Positions 12,117 through 22,404 are shown, numbered from the stretch's first letter. The stretch: 64,000 bases of DNA from Daedaleopsis sinensis (GCA_033807695.1 CM066305.1:682001-746000), one strand, 5' to 3'. The notes: a model not told the origin generated them from the sequence alone. Program-made: numbers and translations.

Positions 12117-13935
12117 ATGTCTTCTCGCCACAGTCACTTCCATTTCGGATCCCTCGGACGGTAAGTGTGGCGAGTGATTGATTCCTTGTGTCTGGCCAAT
12201 CTGTGGGCCCATGCTTCACAATTCCTGTGTCTCCTGCATGTCTGTCACGATCCCCGACCGAAACTTGCATGCTTCTCCTGCGGGGAAGGCGATTACTGAC
12301 TGACGCCACAATTGGTCCCCCCAGGTTATCTTCCCCAAACTTCGATCACAGCCGACCAAACGGCTCCACGAGGCAGGCCTACAACTATCCTGCCCAAAAC
12401 ATACCCTCGCCACAGTCAGATTCCTCAAATTCTCCCCCGACGACACCTATATGTCTTACGCCGCCACAGTTAGTTATCGCGTCCTGACGACATTGCCCCG
12501 CAACTGATCAGTATCCCGTTACCTTCAGAAATGCCTCACTGCTTGAGCGTCATGCAATCTCCACCTACCCAACGAAGAAGACCCAGCTCCCTTTGTCCGT
12601 CTACGAGCTTCCGACCGCAACATACATGTGGCCTCGTTGGAACCCTAGAGAGGAGGAACAGCCTTCGCGCGACCCGGTCATCTTTGTCAAATACAGGCCG
12701 GCCCAATGTGATAGCGAGTCGAGCTCAGGCTATTCCCGACCCCCATCGCGCAGCTCAGTCATGTAAGTGTGAACCGTCGGGTAGAGCGAGCGTCGCGAGG
12801 ACTTACCGCAGTCTAGGACGTCTTCTTCTCGCCCCTCTCCCATCTCGACGCCGCCCCCGGCTCCCTCTTCGCGCAAAAGGAGCTCTTCGGCCGAATCGGA
12901 GTGAGTTCCCTTCGGCTTTGCATGGACGCCACAGTTCTGACGCATGAACCATACAGCGACGAGTGCGCTAGTCCCTCGGATAGATTCCTGAAGCATCCCA
13001 GGTAGGCTCCGTCCGTGGCTTCTTCGTGCCTTGCAATGTTGCTGACATTGCCGATATTAGGTTCTCGCAGCCCGTTGCGCCCAACAGGGTCCTCTCGGCA
13101 CGCGGCGCGTCACTAGAGCGTCGCCCAGCCCCATCGCTTCCCACCTACCCCCTCCGTGCAGTTTATAGAGAGCCGCCTAGGGCCGCGCAGGAATCGGACT
13201 ATAGCGACGTCGATATGCCCCCTCTCCAGTCGGGTCATCAGTCAAATTCCACGCGCAGTGGCGCAACCCTCGCTCGAAAAATGGCGCCCGCCGTCCCTTC
13301 CGTGGCGGCGCTCAGCCAGGATAGGGAAGACGATCCGAGGAAGACCGAATGGACGAAGTATACGTACCCCGCGCCCGAGACGAGCGCCGGCCCAGATTTC
13401 GAGTGCACCTGGGAGGTGAAGCAACGAGATGGCTCCTCGAAGCCGTGCGGGTACAGCTCCAAGAAGCATCTCGTCAAGCGGCACATTGAATCGAAGCATC
13501 TGCAGCTCAGGTGCGCTGTTCGCCCTTCGTGAGTTCCTGGACCAGGGCGCTGATATCTCTGCCACAGGCCGTGCGTGTGCCACTTCTGCGGTAAAGGCTT
13601 CTCCCAAAAGAGCAACCTGGACACACACCTGAACACACAGTGAGTCCATATCCATGTCGACATTGATGTGTTTCAGACCCATCTCACCCGTCTGCCCGTC
13701 CTCCTTCGCATGATACAGCACCGGCGAAGCTCCGCACAAGTGTCACTACTGCAACGAACGCTTCAAGGACCCCGCGCGCAGGCATCGGCACATGATCCAG
13801 ACGCACAACCACCAGTCGTCGCGGACGAAAAAGGGCAGGGTGTTCCCGGAGTGCGGAAACGCCTCTTCGGCGGAGACTTCGGACCCTGATGCTGAAGAGT
13901 TCAGCACGGCGCTCGCCACGCCCCCGCCGCGGTGA
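12117..13935 (+). CDS. C2H2 zinc-finger transcription factor
   Basis: Eight exons (12117-12160, 12325-12468, 12529-12762, 12817-12900, 12957-13001, 13061-13510, 13568-13639, 13719-13935) join in consistent phase to give 429 residues. Residues 1-290 are disordered and Ser/Pro-rich. From ~297 on there is an atypical finger (C-x13-C spacing, then H-x4-H in VKRHIESKH), followed by two classic fingers: CHFCGKGFSQKSNLDTHLNTH, joined by the linker TGEAPHKC, and CHYCNERFKDPARRHRHMIQTH. The linker and the Cys/His spacing place it among sequence-specific DNA-binding proteins acting in the nucleus. The tail after the fingers is short and acidic. The target genes cannot be inferred. Exons 3 and 4 have alternative acceptors in other frames; the chosen ones give Ser/Pro-rich protein in the phase needed downstream. 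Confidence 0.85.
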
Positions 13936-14545
13936 CTACCAGGGGTGGCATGGTGCTACCGGATAGCGCTGTGCGCCCAGGATCGTGCGCTTCGACATAG
14001 AAGCCAGCTGGCGAGGGCATTGCCATCATCATCAATATCATCTTCGTTCTTCGCCGGTCCCTTCTCCGTCGTGTTTTCCCCCTTCGGGCTTGTATCGCAC
14101 TGTTTCATAATCGGCCATAGGCTTCTCCCGCGCTCTGTGTATCTTATCTTCGCCCTTCATGCAGCACTGTATCGTTATTTACGCTGCTCTCGTGCTATCG
14201 CAGTAGACAGAGACCAGTTCGTCGTACTGCAGCTGTTATTAGTGAAACTGTTAGCGTTCGTTAATCACTAAAAGGCTCACTGCCCTGTATTTTAGCATAC
14301 CCGTTTTATCAAAGGAAGATACAAACTTGAAAGAACGTGGGTTTGCGGACCGCCTGATCAAATCGCCGGATGTGCAGACAGGTGCAGACTCGCAAAGGCC
14401 AAAATCGAGGTGGTGGCAGTCCACTGCCAGTGGCTGGCTGGGAAGTGACGTAAAACGCCTGGGCGCCGGCGTCTTGATGGGCGCCTGCTAAACGCTGAGG
14501 AAGCCCGCGCTCGGAGAACTCGGTTCTCTGTTCTCTTCTGCTGCA
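13936..14545. other. Intergenic region
   Basis: This holds the 3' end of the zinc-finger transcription unit and the promoter of the MIX23 gene. A short CAT/AAT-rich stretch lies near 14025-14045. No gene or repeat was recognised. Confidence 0.5.
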
Positions 14546-15387
14546 ATGCCACCCAAGCAACCCCAGCTCGGCAGTCTCGCGATCCAAGCACCCTCATTGA
14601 CTCCGAAGATGGTCCATGTCTCGCCATCAACGTGCCATGATATCTCTGCGTTCAAGGGTGAGTTCTATCAGCGCACCGCGCGCCCCGGACGCTGACCTCA
14701 CACTCGCGGTCGCACGACGTTGGGAATCCCCGCATTGCTTGTGGTCGCGCAGATCTCATGAGTCAGTACAGGAAGCTCGACGACGCGATCAACATGCGCC
14801 TGAACCGCACGACTGCCCAGTATCGCGACAGAGAACGCCTCGGGCTCGGGGGTGGCGGGCGGGGCGACGTCGAGGAGCAGGCATGCGCGCATGTGTGGCG
14901 GGAACTCATCGGTGCGCCCCCTGTGTCCGCGCGTTGATGCGGTCTGGGTGACAGGGCTGCTTTGGGAGGAAGCTGTTTGGGCCCGCCGGACGGAGATCGT
15001 CGACTATTGCGTGGGCGTGGTCGACCAGTCCGTGGAGGCGAAGCGGCAGGCCCTGCAGGACGCCGGAGACGACGCCTCAGCTCAGCGGAGAGCCCGTGGC
15101 GCGCTGTACGCCGAGGAGGTGAAGGTTGGTTCGGACAGACCCTCTACCTTTGACGTTATGGCATCGCTGAAACCGGGGTGGGCCGCACAGCGGAATCAGG
15201 TTCGGAACGAGCTGACAGTGGAAGACATTGTGCGCAGACGGACGGTCGACGGTACGTGCCGCTGTTTCGTCCCTGACTGACATCCTGTGAAGCAGAACGG
15301 TTGTGCACAGCGTTCCGGTCGCGGTGTCGATACTTCGAACCATCCCCGTCCGATGCCGAAGCCGCAAAATGGTGGAATTCCGGATGA
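14546..15387 (+). CDS. MIX23: MIX23/CCDC58 family protein
   Basis: Five exons (14546-14657, 14753-14911, 14955-15124, 15191-15251, 15296-15387) give 197 residues. The family hallmarks are present in order: LDDAINMRLN near residue 45, YRDRERLG, a conserved Cys before WREL, a central helix with DYCVGVVDQS, the late NELTVEDIVRRRT block, and the C-terminal FRSRCRYF followed by an acidic end. MIX23 proteins lie in the mitochondrial intermembrane space and are linked to protein import. This copy is longer than the ~145-residue animal form, owing to an N-terminal extension and a Gly-rich insert (LGLGGGGRGD). The third intron (15125-15190, 66 nt) keeps the frame if retained; it is called an intron because the family has no counterpart to the encoded residues. 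Confidence 0.85.
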
Positions 15388-16103
15388 GAACGCATGTGGT
15401 CTGTGTCTCGACCACCGATATCATCACGCTCACCCCCACTCCGTTTCTCCCATCTCTCGTTTCGACGCCGATATCTAGCATCATGTCATCGTGGAATGGA
15501 GAGATCGTCTACTGTTCTATCTATGATTATGATGTTCTAGCTGTGAACGAAATAGGGTGGACCCGCCGGTCCTTGTTCTCCAGCGTCAGGTTTGGCTAGA
15601 TTCTTCTTCAGCGCTGTTCGGAACTTCCGCACGCCCACTCTCGAATCATTGCATGCGGTGCGTGTTCCTACTGGCCTGCTGACGGCTGAGATCTGCTGCT
15701 GTAATCGACACAGCCGTTCAAGGCGACAGATATAGATATGCCCGTCGGCGGATTTTGTTGACGGGTCGGGGGGTGATGTGACCGTCCATGCTGCGTACTT
15801 ATCTCGGCACGCTCGCTCTGCAACCTCGCTCGGCACACTCTGCACGCTGGCTCGGCGCAATGGCCATGCACGCTGGCCATGCACGCTGGCCATGCACGCT
15901 GGCTCGGCACGAGCAGTCGTCTGGGATGTAGGAGCTAGGGAAGGAACCTAGAACCAGCAGTGACGACAAAGGAACAAATATGGCCAACCTGTCAATGGAG
16001 GTGTTGTCAGAATTCAAAATCAAATGGAAGTACTTGTAGGCTTTTTCTTTTGCCATTTCCGTCTTCTTGAGACTAGTCGCGCGCATCGTGTCACCAGCTT
16101 CCA
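15388..16103. other. Intergenic region with a short tandem repeat
   Basis: No gene was recognised. The one structured element is the 13-bp tandem repeat at 15862-15900, with related GCTGGCTCGGC copies on both sides of it. Confidence 0.5.
15862..15900. repeat. 13-bp tandem repeat, three perfect copies
   Basis: The unit GGCCATGCACGCT is repeated three times without mismatch. It is framed by GCACGCTGGCTCGGC on the left and CACGCTGGCTCGGCAC on the right, so the whole block looks like local slippage or unequal duplication. No coding role is seen. Confidence 0.9.
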
Positions 16104-16873
16104 CTACCAATGCCACGAGGTAGTGGGAGTAGCCGCCTTGGAAGGGGTAGGAGGTTCCTCTGGAGGTGGGGTAGGCGGCTTGGACGGCGCGGCCGAAGGA
16201 GGAACAGTCGCGTAGGAGAGCACAGAAGGTGGGCGAGGGATCGGAGGTTCTCCCGGGGCCAGCGGCGGCGGCGCCATGATAGATGTTTGCATGCTAGACA
16301 TAGTTGGCGGAGTCGGCTGTTTGGACATGGCAGGTGGGACAGGATCACTTGGCGGGGTCGGAACCATGCTCGTCCGCCTGGACGGCTGTTGGGAGTACGA
16401 CGCGGTGTAGGGCGGGTGCTCCGCGAGCGGCGACGACACGGTGCTCCCTTGCCTCATATGTCGTTGAGCTGCTCACCGAGGTGCGTGTACCCGCTCCGTC
16501 CGGACTCGGCAGAACGACCGGAGACGTTAACAGAGCGGTCACCGACGCGTATGGGCTCCGCGACAGGGCCAGAACGCGGCGTCTGGTGTCCACTGGGGAG
16601 AATCTCGCGCGACTTGCCCTTGGAATGGCTCGAGGATGCCGAGACCTTGCGTGAGCGCTCGATGTCGAGGCTGTGAGTATTGACGGGAATGGGAGGTTGC
16701 TCGACGATTTGAGTGGGCATCCGCGGAGAAGCGTAAGTAGAAGGGCGTCCGCTCCGCATACTAAGGTCCCGGGAAGGAGCTTGGGAGACCGAACGCGATG
16801 GACCACGATCCGACGGTGAGGATAACACCATTACTGTAGGGTTCATCCTCTTCCGCGCGGTGGCCGCTCTCAT
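16104..16873 (-). CDS. Proline/serine-rich disordered protein, possible gene remnant
   Basis: Two adjoining open blocks of strongly biased Ser/Pro protein lie in different frames. The first (16873-16477) contains SHSKGKSREILPSGHQTP and ends GRSGYTHL. The second (16447-16104) contains QQPSRRTSMVPTPPSDP and PPPEEPPTPSKAATP. They join in phase if a 29-nt GTGAGC..GCAAG segment (16476-16448) is removed, giving 246 residues. That would be an exceptionally short intron; the alternative is a frameshift in a decaying gene. The open frame continues upstream of the ATG to within a few bases of the stop of the neighbouring Hsp70 pseudogene. No domain is recognised. It may be the surviving tail of a larger gene. 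Confidence 0.4.
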
Positions 16874-16948
16874 TGTCGAGGCCTGTCCGCTATGAATCGG
16901 AATCGGTGCATTAGTGAGGTGAATGCCTGTGAACGTCAGCCGCACTCA

Positions 16949-18520
16949 CTACTTCGTCTTGCCCTTGAGACAAGAAGAGATATGGGTTAGTCTCAGCCTT
17001 TGAGCCCAAGGAGTGACACTCACGTTGTCGACCCACTTGATCCGTGCCTTGGACTCGGTCAGACCGAAGTGGATCTCAATGCTAAAGCTGATCGTTCAGT
17101 AGTTCTTCCCATTGCGCCCTGGCTTCGCCTGTGCGCTACGAACTGCGACTCTTTGGGTTCTCTGAAGAGCCGCTTGGTAGTCTCGTCGAATCGCTTCGTG
17201 ATATGATCCAGGGAGTCGGGCGTGCCATACTTCGAATCCTTAAGTTTGCCTATGAGATGTGTGAGATTGAGCTAACATAACCTTTCTCATAGGCTAATTT
17301 TCGAGAAACGCGCATGCTCTCCGACTAACGAACACCGACCCGGCGAAAACGCCTAAGCGCCATTTAGTTACGTGCAGCAAGACGGTGCTTTAGAAACTTA
17401 CAGTCTGGAGGCGCAATTTCCTCGATGATGAGGGGGGACGTGCCGCGGATTGCATACGAACTGATATCGAGCATGCCTCCCCCCGCGTCGGCAACGATGA
17501 AATCGTGCCCAGAGGAATTCTGGTCATACTTCAGAGAAAACGCCACAGTTGACTGAACCGAATGGAAACTCACAGATAGCACGTCAGCGGCAAGCCCATT
17601 GAGCACGCATGCGTGCAGACTCGCCTCGCCCTCGGTCACGAACCGTATCCGAGCCTTCCCTTCGTCTGTGTCGGGAATCAGACCACCATACACAGCTGCC
17701 CTGCGCATCTTCGATTGCTGGGCGCCTTCCCATCCGTTTGGGTCACTGAGTCGAACTGAAGGTCCTGCTCAACAGCTCGCCATAGCGCATGTCCGTTCGC
17801 GTGCGTGTCGATGATGAAGGAGCGAGTACGAGACAGGAGAGGAAGTCGCCGAAGACGTCTACCGCAGTCTTCCCGGGTGGGAGCGGCGCGAGACGCATGC
17901 CGTTCATTTTGAGCTTGCGGAGCGGACGTACAGTTCGCCTTTCATCCACCCATCATCCTCCGCAAGTGCGACGGTAGAGGCATTCTCTGCCTCTGCTCCA
18001 ACTGCCTTCACCTCTCCCTGTCTATTCCTGAACTTGAACGAGTTTAGGTCTGTTTTGAGTAATGTCGGGGGTCCCTCACGTGACATTGGCACCCCGACCC
18101 CTGACACCCCTGACACCCTCCCCTTCGGGTTGCGTGGGGTTAACTTGAGAAACTCCTGACATACGAACTGTGCAGTAGGTTGTACCGCAGCCTGACAGTG
18201 CCTGGTAGTATCTGAATCAGCGGTGGAATGGCGCCGCGCCGAGCGGCTGGCGAAAGCCTGCCCGAGGCCCGGCGCCTAGAAGGCTCTGAGTTGAAGTTCG
18301 AGTTCAGGTTTGCCCGGAGGGCGGTGTTATCGTAGTACATGATGGAGGGTATCTTCGAGTTACCCGCCACGTGTTCCTGGCCAGGGAAACTATCGGTCCG
18401 CTGTTCAGTACTGGCGGTAACGTTCCCCGACGCGCGTATCACCCACCGTGTAACTCCGTGGATCTTGGGGATTTCTCCGGGCTCATGGATAGCGTAGGAG
18501 ACACCGCTGAAGGTGAGGAG
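16949..18520 (-). pseudogene. Decayed HSPA12-like Hsp70 pseudogene
   Basis: Blocks typical of the fungal HSPA12-like Hsp70 family appear in the right order but in broken frames. They are FSGVSYAIHEPGEIPKIHG (~18490), PGQEHVAGNSKIPSIMYY (~18370), VKAVGAEAENAS (~18010), KMNGMRLAPLPPGKTAVD (~17900), FIIDTHANGHALW (~17810), MRRAAVYGGLIPDTDEG (17708), FIVADAGGGMLDISSYAIRG (~17480), DSLDHITKRFDETTKR (~17210) and FGLTESKARIKWVD (~17060), with a stop at 16949. Some introns survive, such as the one splitting the VLS/NSSGH junction. Lesions seen are frameshifts near 17930, 17840 and 17755, an insertion inside the N-terminal region, and loss of most of the second half of the ATPase fold, since KESQF is followed almost directly by the C-terminal block. 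The start is missing. It is not functional as an Hsp70. Confidence 0.75.
18027..18308. mobile_element. Possible small inverted-repeat insertion (MITE-like)
   Basis: About 280 bases separate two Hsp70 blocks (IMYYD and VKAVGAEAE) that lie close together in intact relatives. The interruption is bounded by imperfect inverted repeats, CCTGAACTTGAAC on the left and GTTCGAGTTCAGG on the right, with one mismatch in 13. No clear target-site duplication or coding capacity is seen. A diverged intron plus random decay could also explain it. Confidence 0.3.
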
Positions 18521-19147
18521 ATACTACACTCGGAATTCGCCCTGGCGACATGGACCGACATGAGCCGCCAGTAGGTCGACGATTCAAGATTGGCGAACCG
18601 GCGCTGGACCTACAATTCCTTCGCAAGCGTTTGTGCCGAGAAGTGTTCTCCGGTCGGAGGTTCGTTTACACGACAGTCGCCCGCGGCCGTTTATTGATCC
18701 ATGTCAAATTTGCAGGTCGTCGAAACGCTGACCTCTTGCTCAGCTGGAAATTGCGATTCCATTTATTGAATCGGTAAGTCTTCCCATGATAGTTCGCGTG
18801 CATCACGTGCATATTTTTGCCACGCGGCTTTACCCGCGTTCAACGGGTGTACTCGGGTCGTGCTCGAAGCACTTGCTCCCACCTTGCTGCACAAGTTGAA
18901 GTTAAGCCTGCGTAACGCTGCGTTGTACATAAGTACTCCCAACTCTTCCCCCATCGTTGAACACCCTTTCGCGGTCCGTGCTGTCTTGCGGCTTCGCTTG
19001 CGTTGCAGCTCACCTTCCACTTCATAGGTGTATGCCTACTTATATGGCTAATCCGGGTGCGCATATTCAGGGTTTCGAGCAATGATAATAGTAAGCTTAC
19101 CTCTGTTTCTATCATCCGGTGCCTCCTCCTGGTCCATCAAAGTAGCC

Positions 19148-19583
19148 ATGCTCAATTTATGTGCCAGATGCATGGCGCGTGGAGGGAGGGCCTTGTGCCC
19201 GACCGATGCGCGCCAATTACCGACTCAACGTGAGGTTTAAAGCCTTGCCACATTCAATACTAACTAATGCTCTTCTTCTAGTAGGATTAGCTAGCTATGC
19301 TCAGGAACATTCGTGGATAGGTATGCCTGGAGATAAATTCATTACTGCTGAACATATACTGCATTCGAGCCCTGTGTTTTATAATTTTCTCTTCATGATG
19401 TACAACTATGTTACCCTGTGCAAATGGAGTGCCGTAGTTATGGCGATTTCTGTCTTAGTCTGTGGAATCGCATATGGCGTGCGAAGCATCGCGTTCACCT
19501 CACAAGTATTGATTGGAATCATGCCGATTTTGAAGCGGTTTAAGCAGATCCCATCGGGCGTGGCATGGCTTTGGACCACGTGA
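19148..19583 (+). CDS. Possible small membrane protein, unrecognised
   Basis: Two exons, 19148-19229 and 19282-19583, are separated by an AT-rich 52-nt segment. That segment has a GTGAGG donor, a perfect TACTAAC branch site and a CTTCTTCTAG acceptor, the best intron signature in this part of the window. Splicing gives 127 residues. The N-terminus has a C-x2-C pair (NLCARCMARGG); the second half has a strong hydrophobic helix around KWSAVVMAISVLVCGIAYGV. I recognise no family. The second exon is less GC-rich than the neighbouring genes, so a relic or foreign origin is possible. The intron signature is the main reason for listing it. Confidence 0.3.
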
Positions 19584-19753
19584 CACTCCTCAAGTTGCGC
19601 AACTCTCACCGCTGGGCATGTCATCGAGCAGCCGTGAGGCCGCATTGACTTTCCGGGGCTAAGTACTGTTGTCATCCTTCATAGAGCTCCAGTCGCGAGA
19701 GCACGAGGACGCGAGACGGTCGACCTTGGACCTCGACTACCACCACGACTCCA

Positions 19754-20642
19754 ATGCGCCCACACACCGCTGCTCCGTTGGTCTCGTGCCTAGCGCTGTT
19801 GATTTCGACCTCACACGCCGACGACATCAGCGTGAACCCCCTCGTCGACCAGACCGCCGGAGCTGGGTCAGGAGTGCAGGATGATGTCAAAGTCCCCGTC
19901 GTCTTGGGCGTCATGAGCGCCTGCCCGGACGCGCTCCTCTGCGAAGCGGTCTTTGACCGTGTGGTCGCCCGCGTCGCGGACAAGATAGAACTGCGGCTCA
20001 CGTTCGTTGGAAAGTGCGTAGCGAACCCCCGGGTCCTTCGAGCGCGCAGGTGGCATCGTCATTCAACGGAGAAACAGGCTGAACGGGTCCGAGCCCGACT
20101 TCGGCGTGACCTGCAAGCACGGTCCTCTAGAGTGCGCTGGGAACGTGCAGGAGCTGTGCGCGATCGAGCATGCCCCGTTCGAACGGTGGTGGGAGTTCGT
20201 GCAGTGCCAGAATTTCCAGGGCCGTTACGAGGTTGGCAAACCTGAAACGGCGCTCCGGTGCGCGAACTCGGCGCAGCTGGACTGGGAGAACAGTGGCGTT
20301 GGCGCTTGCGCTGGCCTCAATGGTGACGGCAAAGGGGAGGAGGGCGTACGTCTCTTACGAGAGAGCGTCGTAGCTACGGAGAAGATGGGGGTCGAGTGAG
20401 TTGTGTCACCAGCTGAACTCTAACCCGTCGTGTTGACAATGCGCCCGCCCAGAAAAAGCTGCACCGTGATCATCAACGGAAAGCATGTTTGTGTGCGCGA
20501 TGGAGAATGGAAGGGCTGCGAGGTACGGACGCACTTGGATGGGCCATTGCATCGACACTGACCGCGAATACAGGGCGGACACGCTCCTGCCGACTTCATC
20601 AGACAAATTGAGGAGGAGTACAACAAACTCAACCAGGCTTGA
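19754..20642 (+). CDS. GILT-like thiol-reductase family protein, secreted
   Basis: Four exons (19754-20013, 20078-20395, 20453-20522, 20574-20642) give 238 residues. A signal peptide (APLVSCLALLISTSHA) is followed by the GILT fold: VPVVLGVMSACPDALLC at ~48-64, FGVTCKHGPLECAGNVQELC, the family signature region WWEFVQCQNFQGR, GVGACAG, and a C-terminal CTVIINGKHVCVRDG segment. GILT proteins reduce disulfides in lysosome or vacuole-like compartments. The usual CxxC active site aligns here with C-P-D-A, followed two residues later by another Cys, so classical oxidoreductase activity is doubtful. The protein is Cys-rich elsewhere. It ends 85 bases from the convergent YOS1 gene, so the two 3' untranslated regions probably overlap. 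Confidence 0.88.
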
Positions 20643-20727
20643 GCGCAGTCTAGATGGAGCATTTGAGATGCAAGGGCCCCAGGGTTCCTCTGAGAGATAG
20701 TACAGATGACGGCGGTATATTGGAAAG

Positions 20728-21167
20728 CTAGCCCAAAGCTAGTTCGTATATAATGATTGCGGCGTTTATGCCGATGAGCGGTACTAAACGAGTGTCAATA
20801 CGTACTGCAAAAGTGAGACTGAGCATCGTATGCGACTCACTTCGCATGAGCGTCCTGACGGCGCTGATGAGGTTAATCAACCGGCCCTTCACACCAATAT
20901 CCTGCCCTCCTGCGTATCCTCCCTGGTCGTATGGTTGAGTATATGTTTGGGCAAAGTTGGGATTTGAGGGCGGTGCCTGGACGGACGACATCCCGACTGA
21001 CAAAGAGAGCCAGACAGAGCGTAGAGTAGAAGAGTAGGCATGAGCAGGAGGGTCAAGTGCGCATAGCTTCACAACATACTTCGTGCGAGGAACCGGTCTT
21101 CACTGAGTACCGCCATGGCGTTTATAAGTAGAAGAGCGACATAGAGTACAGTTCCGAGGCCCAGCAT
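20728..21167 (-). CDS. YOS1: YOS1/IER3IP1 family ER-Golgi transport protein
   Basis: Three exons (21167-21080, 20996-20841, 20783-20728) give 99 residues. The N-terminal membrane segment MLGLGTVLYVALLLINAMAV is followed by LSEDRFLAR. The C-terminal half has the hallmark KGRLINLISAVRTLMR just before the last helix, IPLIGINAAIIIYELALG. Yos1 and its animal homologue IER3IP1 are small ER/COPII-vesicle membrane proteins that work with Yip1/Yif1 in ER-to-Golgi transport. An insert rich in Pro, Asn, Gln and Gly (NPNFAQTYTQPYDQGGYAGG) makes it longer than the ~80-residue animal protein. Its start lies 218 bases from the divergent uL22m start, suggesting a shared promoter. Confidence 0.93.
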
Positions 21168-21385
21168 GGTCGTCCCAAAGTCCGCAGTAGCAGGTGGTGG
21201 TGGTGGTGGACGTGTCGTAGATCGTGGCTCGGTCGAGACGCCCGCGCGCAAGCACGCTGCACAAGTCGCGTGGCTGAAGCGCCCACAAGCGCCTTCGCCT
21301 CCGCCTAGCTCCGCCTCCGCCATCCGACTCGCTGGGCGCAACTTCCTGACACTGACTTCCAGTCTCCTTTCTTTCTAGTCCTGCC
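21168..21385. promoter_or_regulatory. Short divergent promoter between YOS1 and uL22m
   Basis: Only 218 bases separate the two start codons, which point away from each other. The segment must hold both core promoters and 5' untranslated regions. It contains a GGTGGT repeat near 21192-21209 and CTCCGCC repeats near 21298-21320 but no clear TATA box. Confidence 0.6.
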
Positions 21386-22404
21386 ATGCAGTGTGTGGGG
21401 GCTAGCCTCCGCTCTGGTATGTGGATGTGTACTTTCTAATGTCTTAACTCTCAAGGTTTGCCTCTCAGCTAGCAGAAATGTTGGCCTGAATGTGCCCGCT
21501 TACACTGTCGCGTCAACTTCGCGGGTGTTCCAGATTCAAGGTGTCCAGCGTCGGAAGTAAGATTTGTCTGCTTCGACGGTCAGGTGGCGAGCTCATATGC
21601 ATGACGCATGTCAGTGTCTCTCTTCGACTACCCAACTTCAAGGGTCCAGTAGCGTGGCTCCGTGAATCTCTCGCACCAAACGTGCGCCAGCAAAACACGA
21701 AGGAGGAGATTGATGCAGCACGGAAGCAGGCCGCAGAGAAGGGCCAGCTGAGCGTATTTGAGTCGGTACCTTCAGTGGAAGCTGCAGAGGGCGAGGATGC
21801 GGGAGAGGTTCCTGCTTGGAGGAAGAAGACGTATACGGAGGTGTGTTTCGCCGCACTGTCGCACCTTTGACCCTTGCGTGATACCGTGTGGTCCAGCACA
21901 AATACTCCACTGCAAACTTCAAGATGTCCCACCGCAAGCTAAACCTCCTTGGTCGGCAAATAGCTGGCAAGCCGATCGACCATGCCATTCTGCAAATGAT
22001 GTTCAGCGAGAAGCGTGCAAGTAAGCGCATCAAAAGCATGCTTGTCGTGGCCAAGTCGCATGCGGTCAAGCTCAAGAACCTCAATGAGGGCAGACTGGTC
22101 GTTTGTGAGTCCTTCTAGTTCCATTCTTTCTTTTGCGCAACGACCTGAAAGGGTAACCTCCCTAGCGGAATCTTGGGTGACGAAGGGTCCCAGCCAAATC
22201 AAGCGGTATGACATCAAAGGCCGCGGCCGGGCTGGTATCAAGATACACCCACACTCGCGTCTGCATGTGCTATTGAAAGAGGGCAAGACGAGGGCCGAGC
22301 TGAGAGCGGAGGAGAGGGAACGGAAGCTGAACCGGATTGTCTCGGCTGGCCTCGTTAGAGAGGACGTCCCCATCCGCAACCCTGGACCGTCATGGGCGTG
22401 GTAG
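21386..22404 (+). CDS. Mitochondrial large-subunit ribosomal protein uL22m
   Basis: Five exons (21386-21416, 21469-21556, 21615-21840, 21897-22104, 22166-22404) give 263 residues. The first ~45 residues look like a mitochondrial presequence (MQCVGASLRSASRNVG, basic and hydroxylated, no acids). The uL22 domain starts around HKYSTANFKMSHRKLNLLGR. It includes the helix LQMMFSEKRASKRIKSML, the AKSHAVKL block, the stretch ESWVTKGPSQIKRYDIKGRG, and the ribosome-lining GRAGIKIHPHSRLHVLLKEG. uL22 lines the peptide exit tunnel of the mitoribosome. Exons 1-3 are chosen because they give an uninterrupted presequence and matching phases; other acceptors hit stops. Confidence 0.9.

Noticed and set aside
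19206..19583. Mitochondrial DNA insertion (hydrophobic, AT-richer frame)
   Set aside because: The peptide does not match cytochrome b, COX or NADH-dehydrogenase subunits, and a nuclear-type intron is present.
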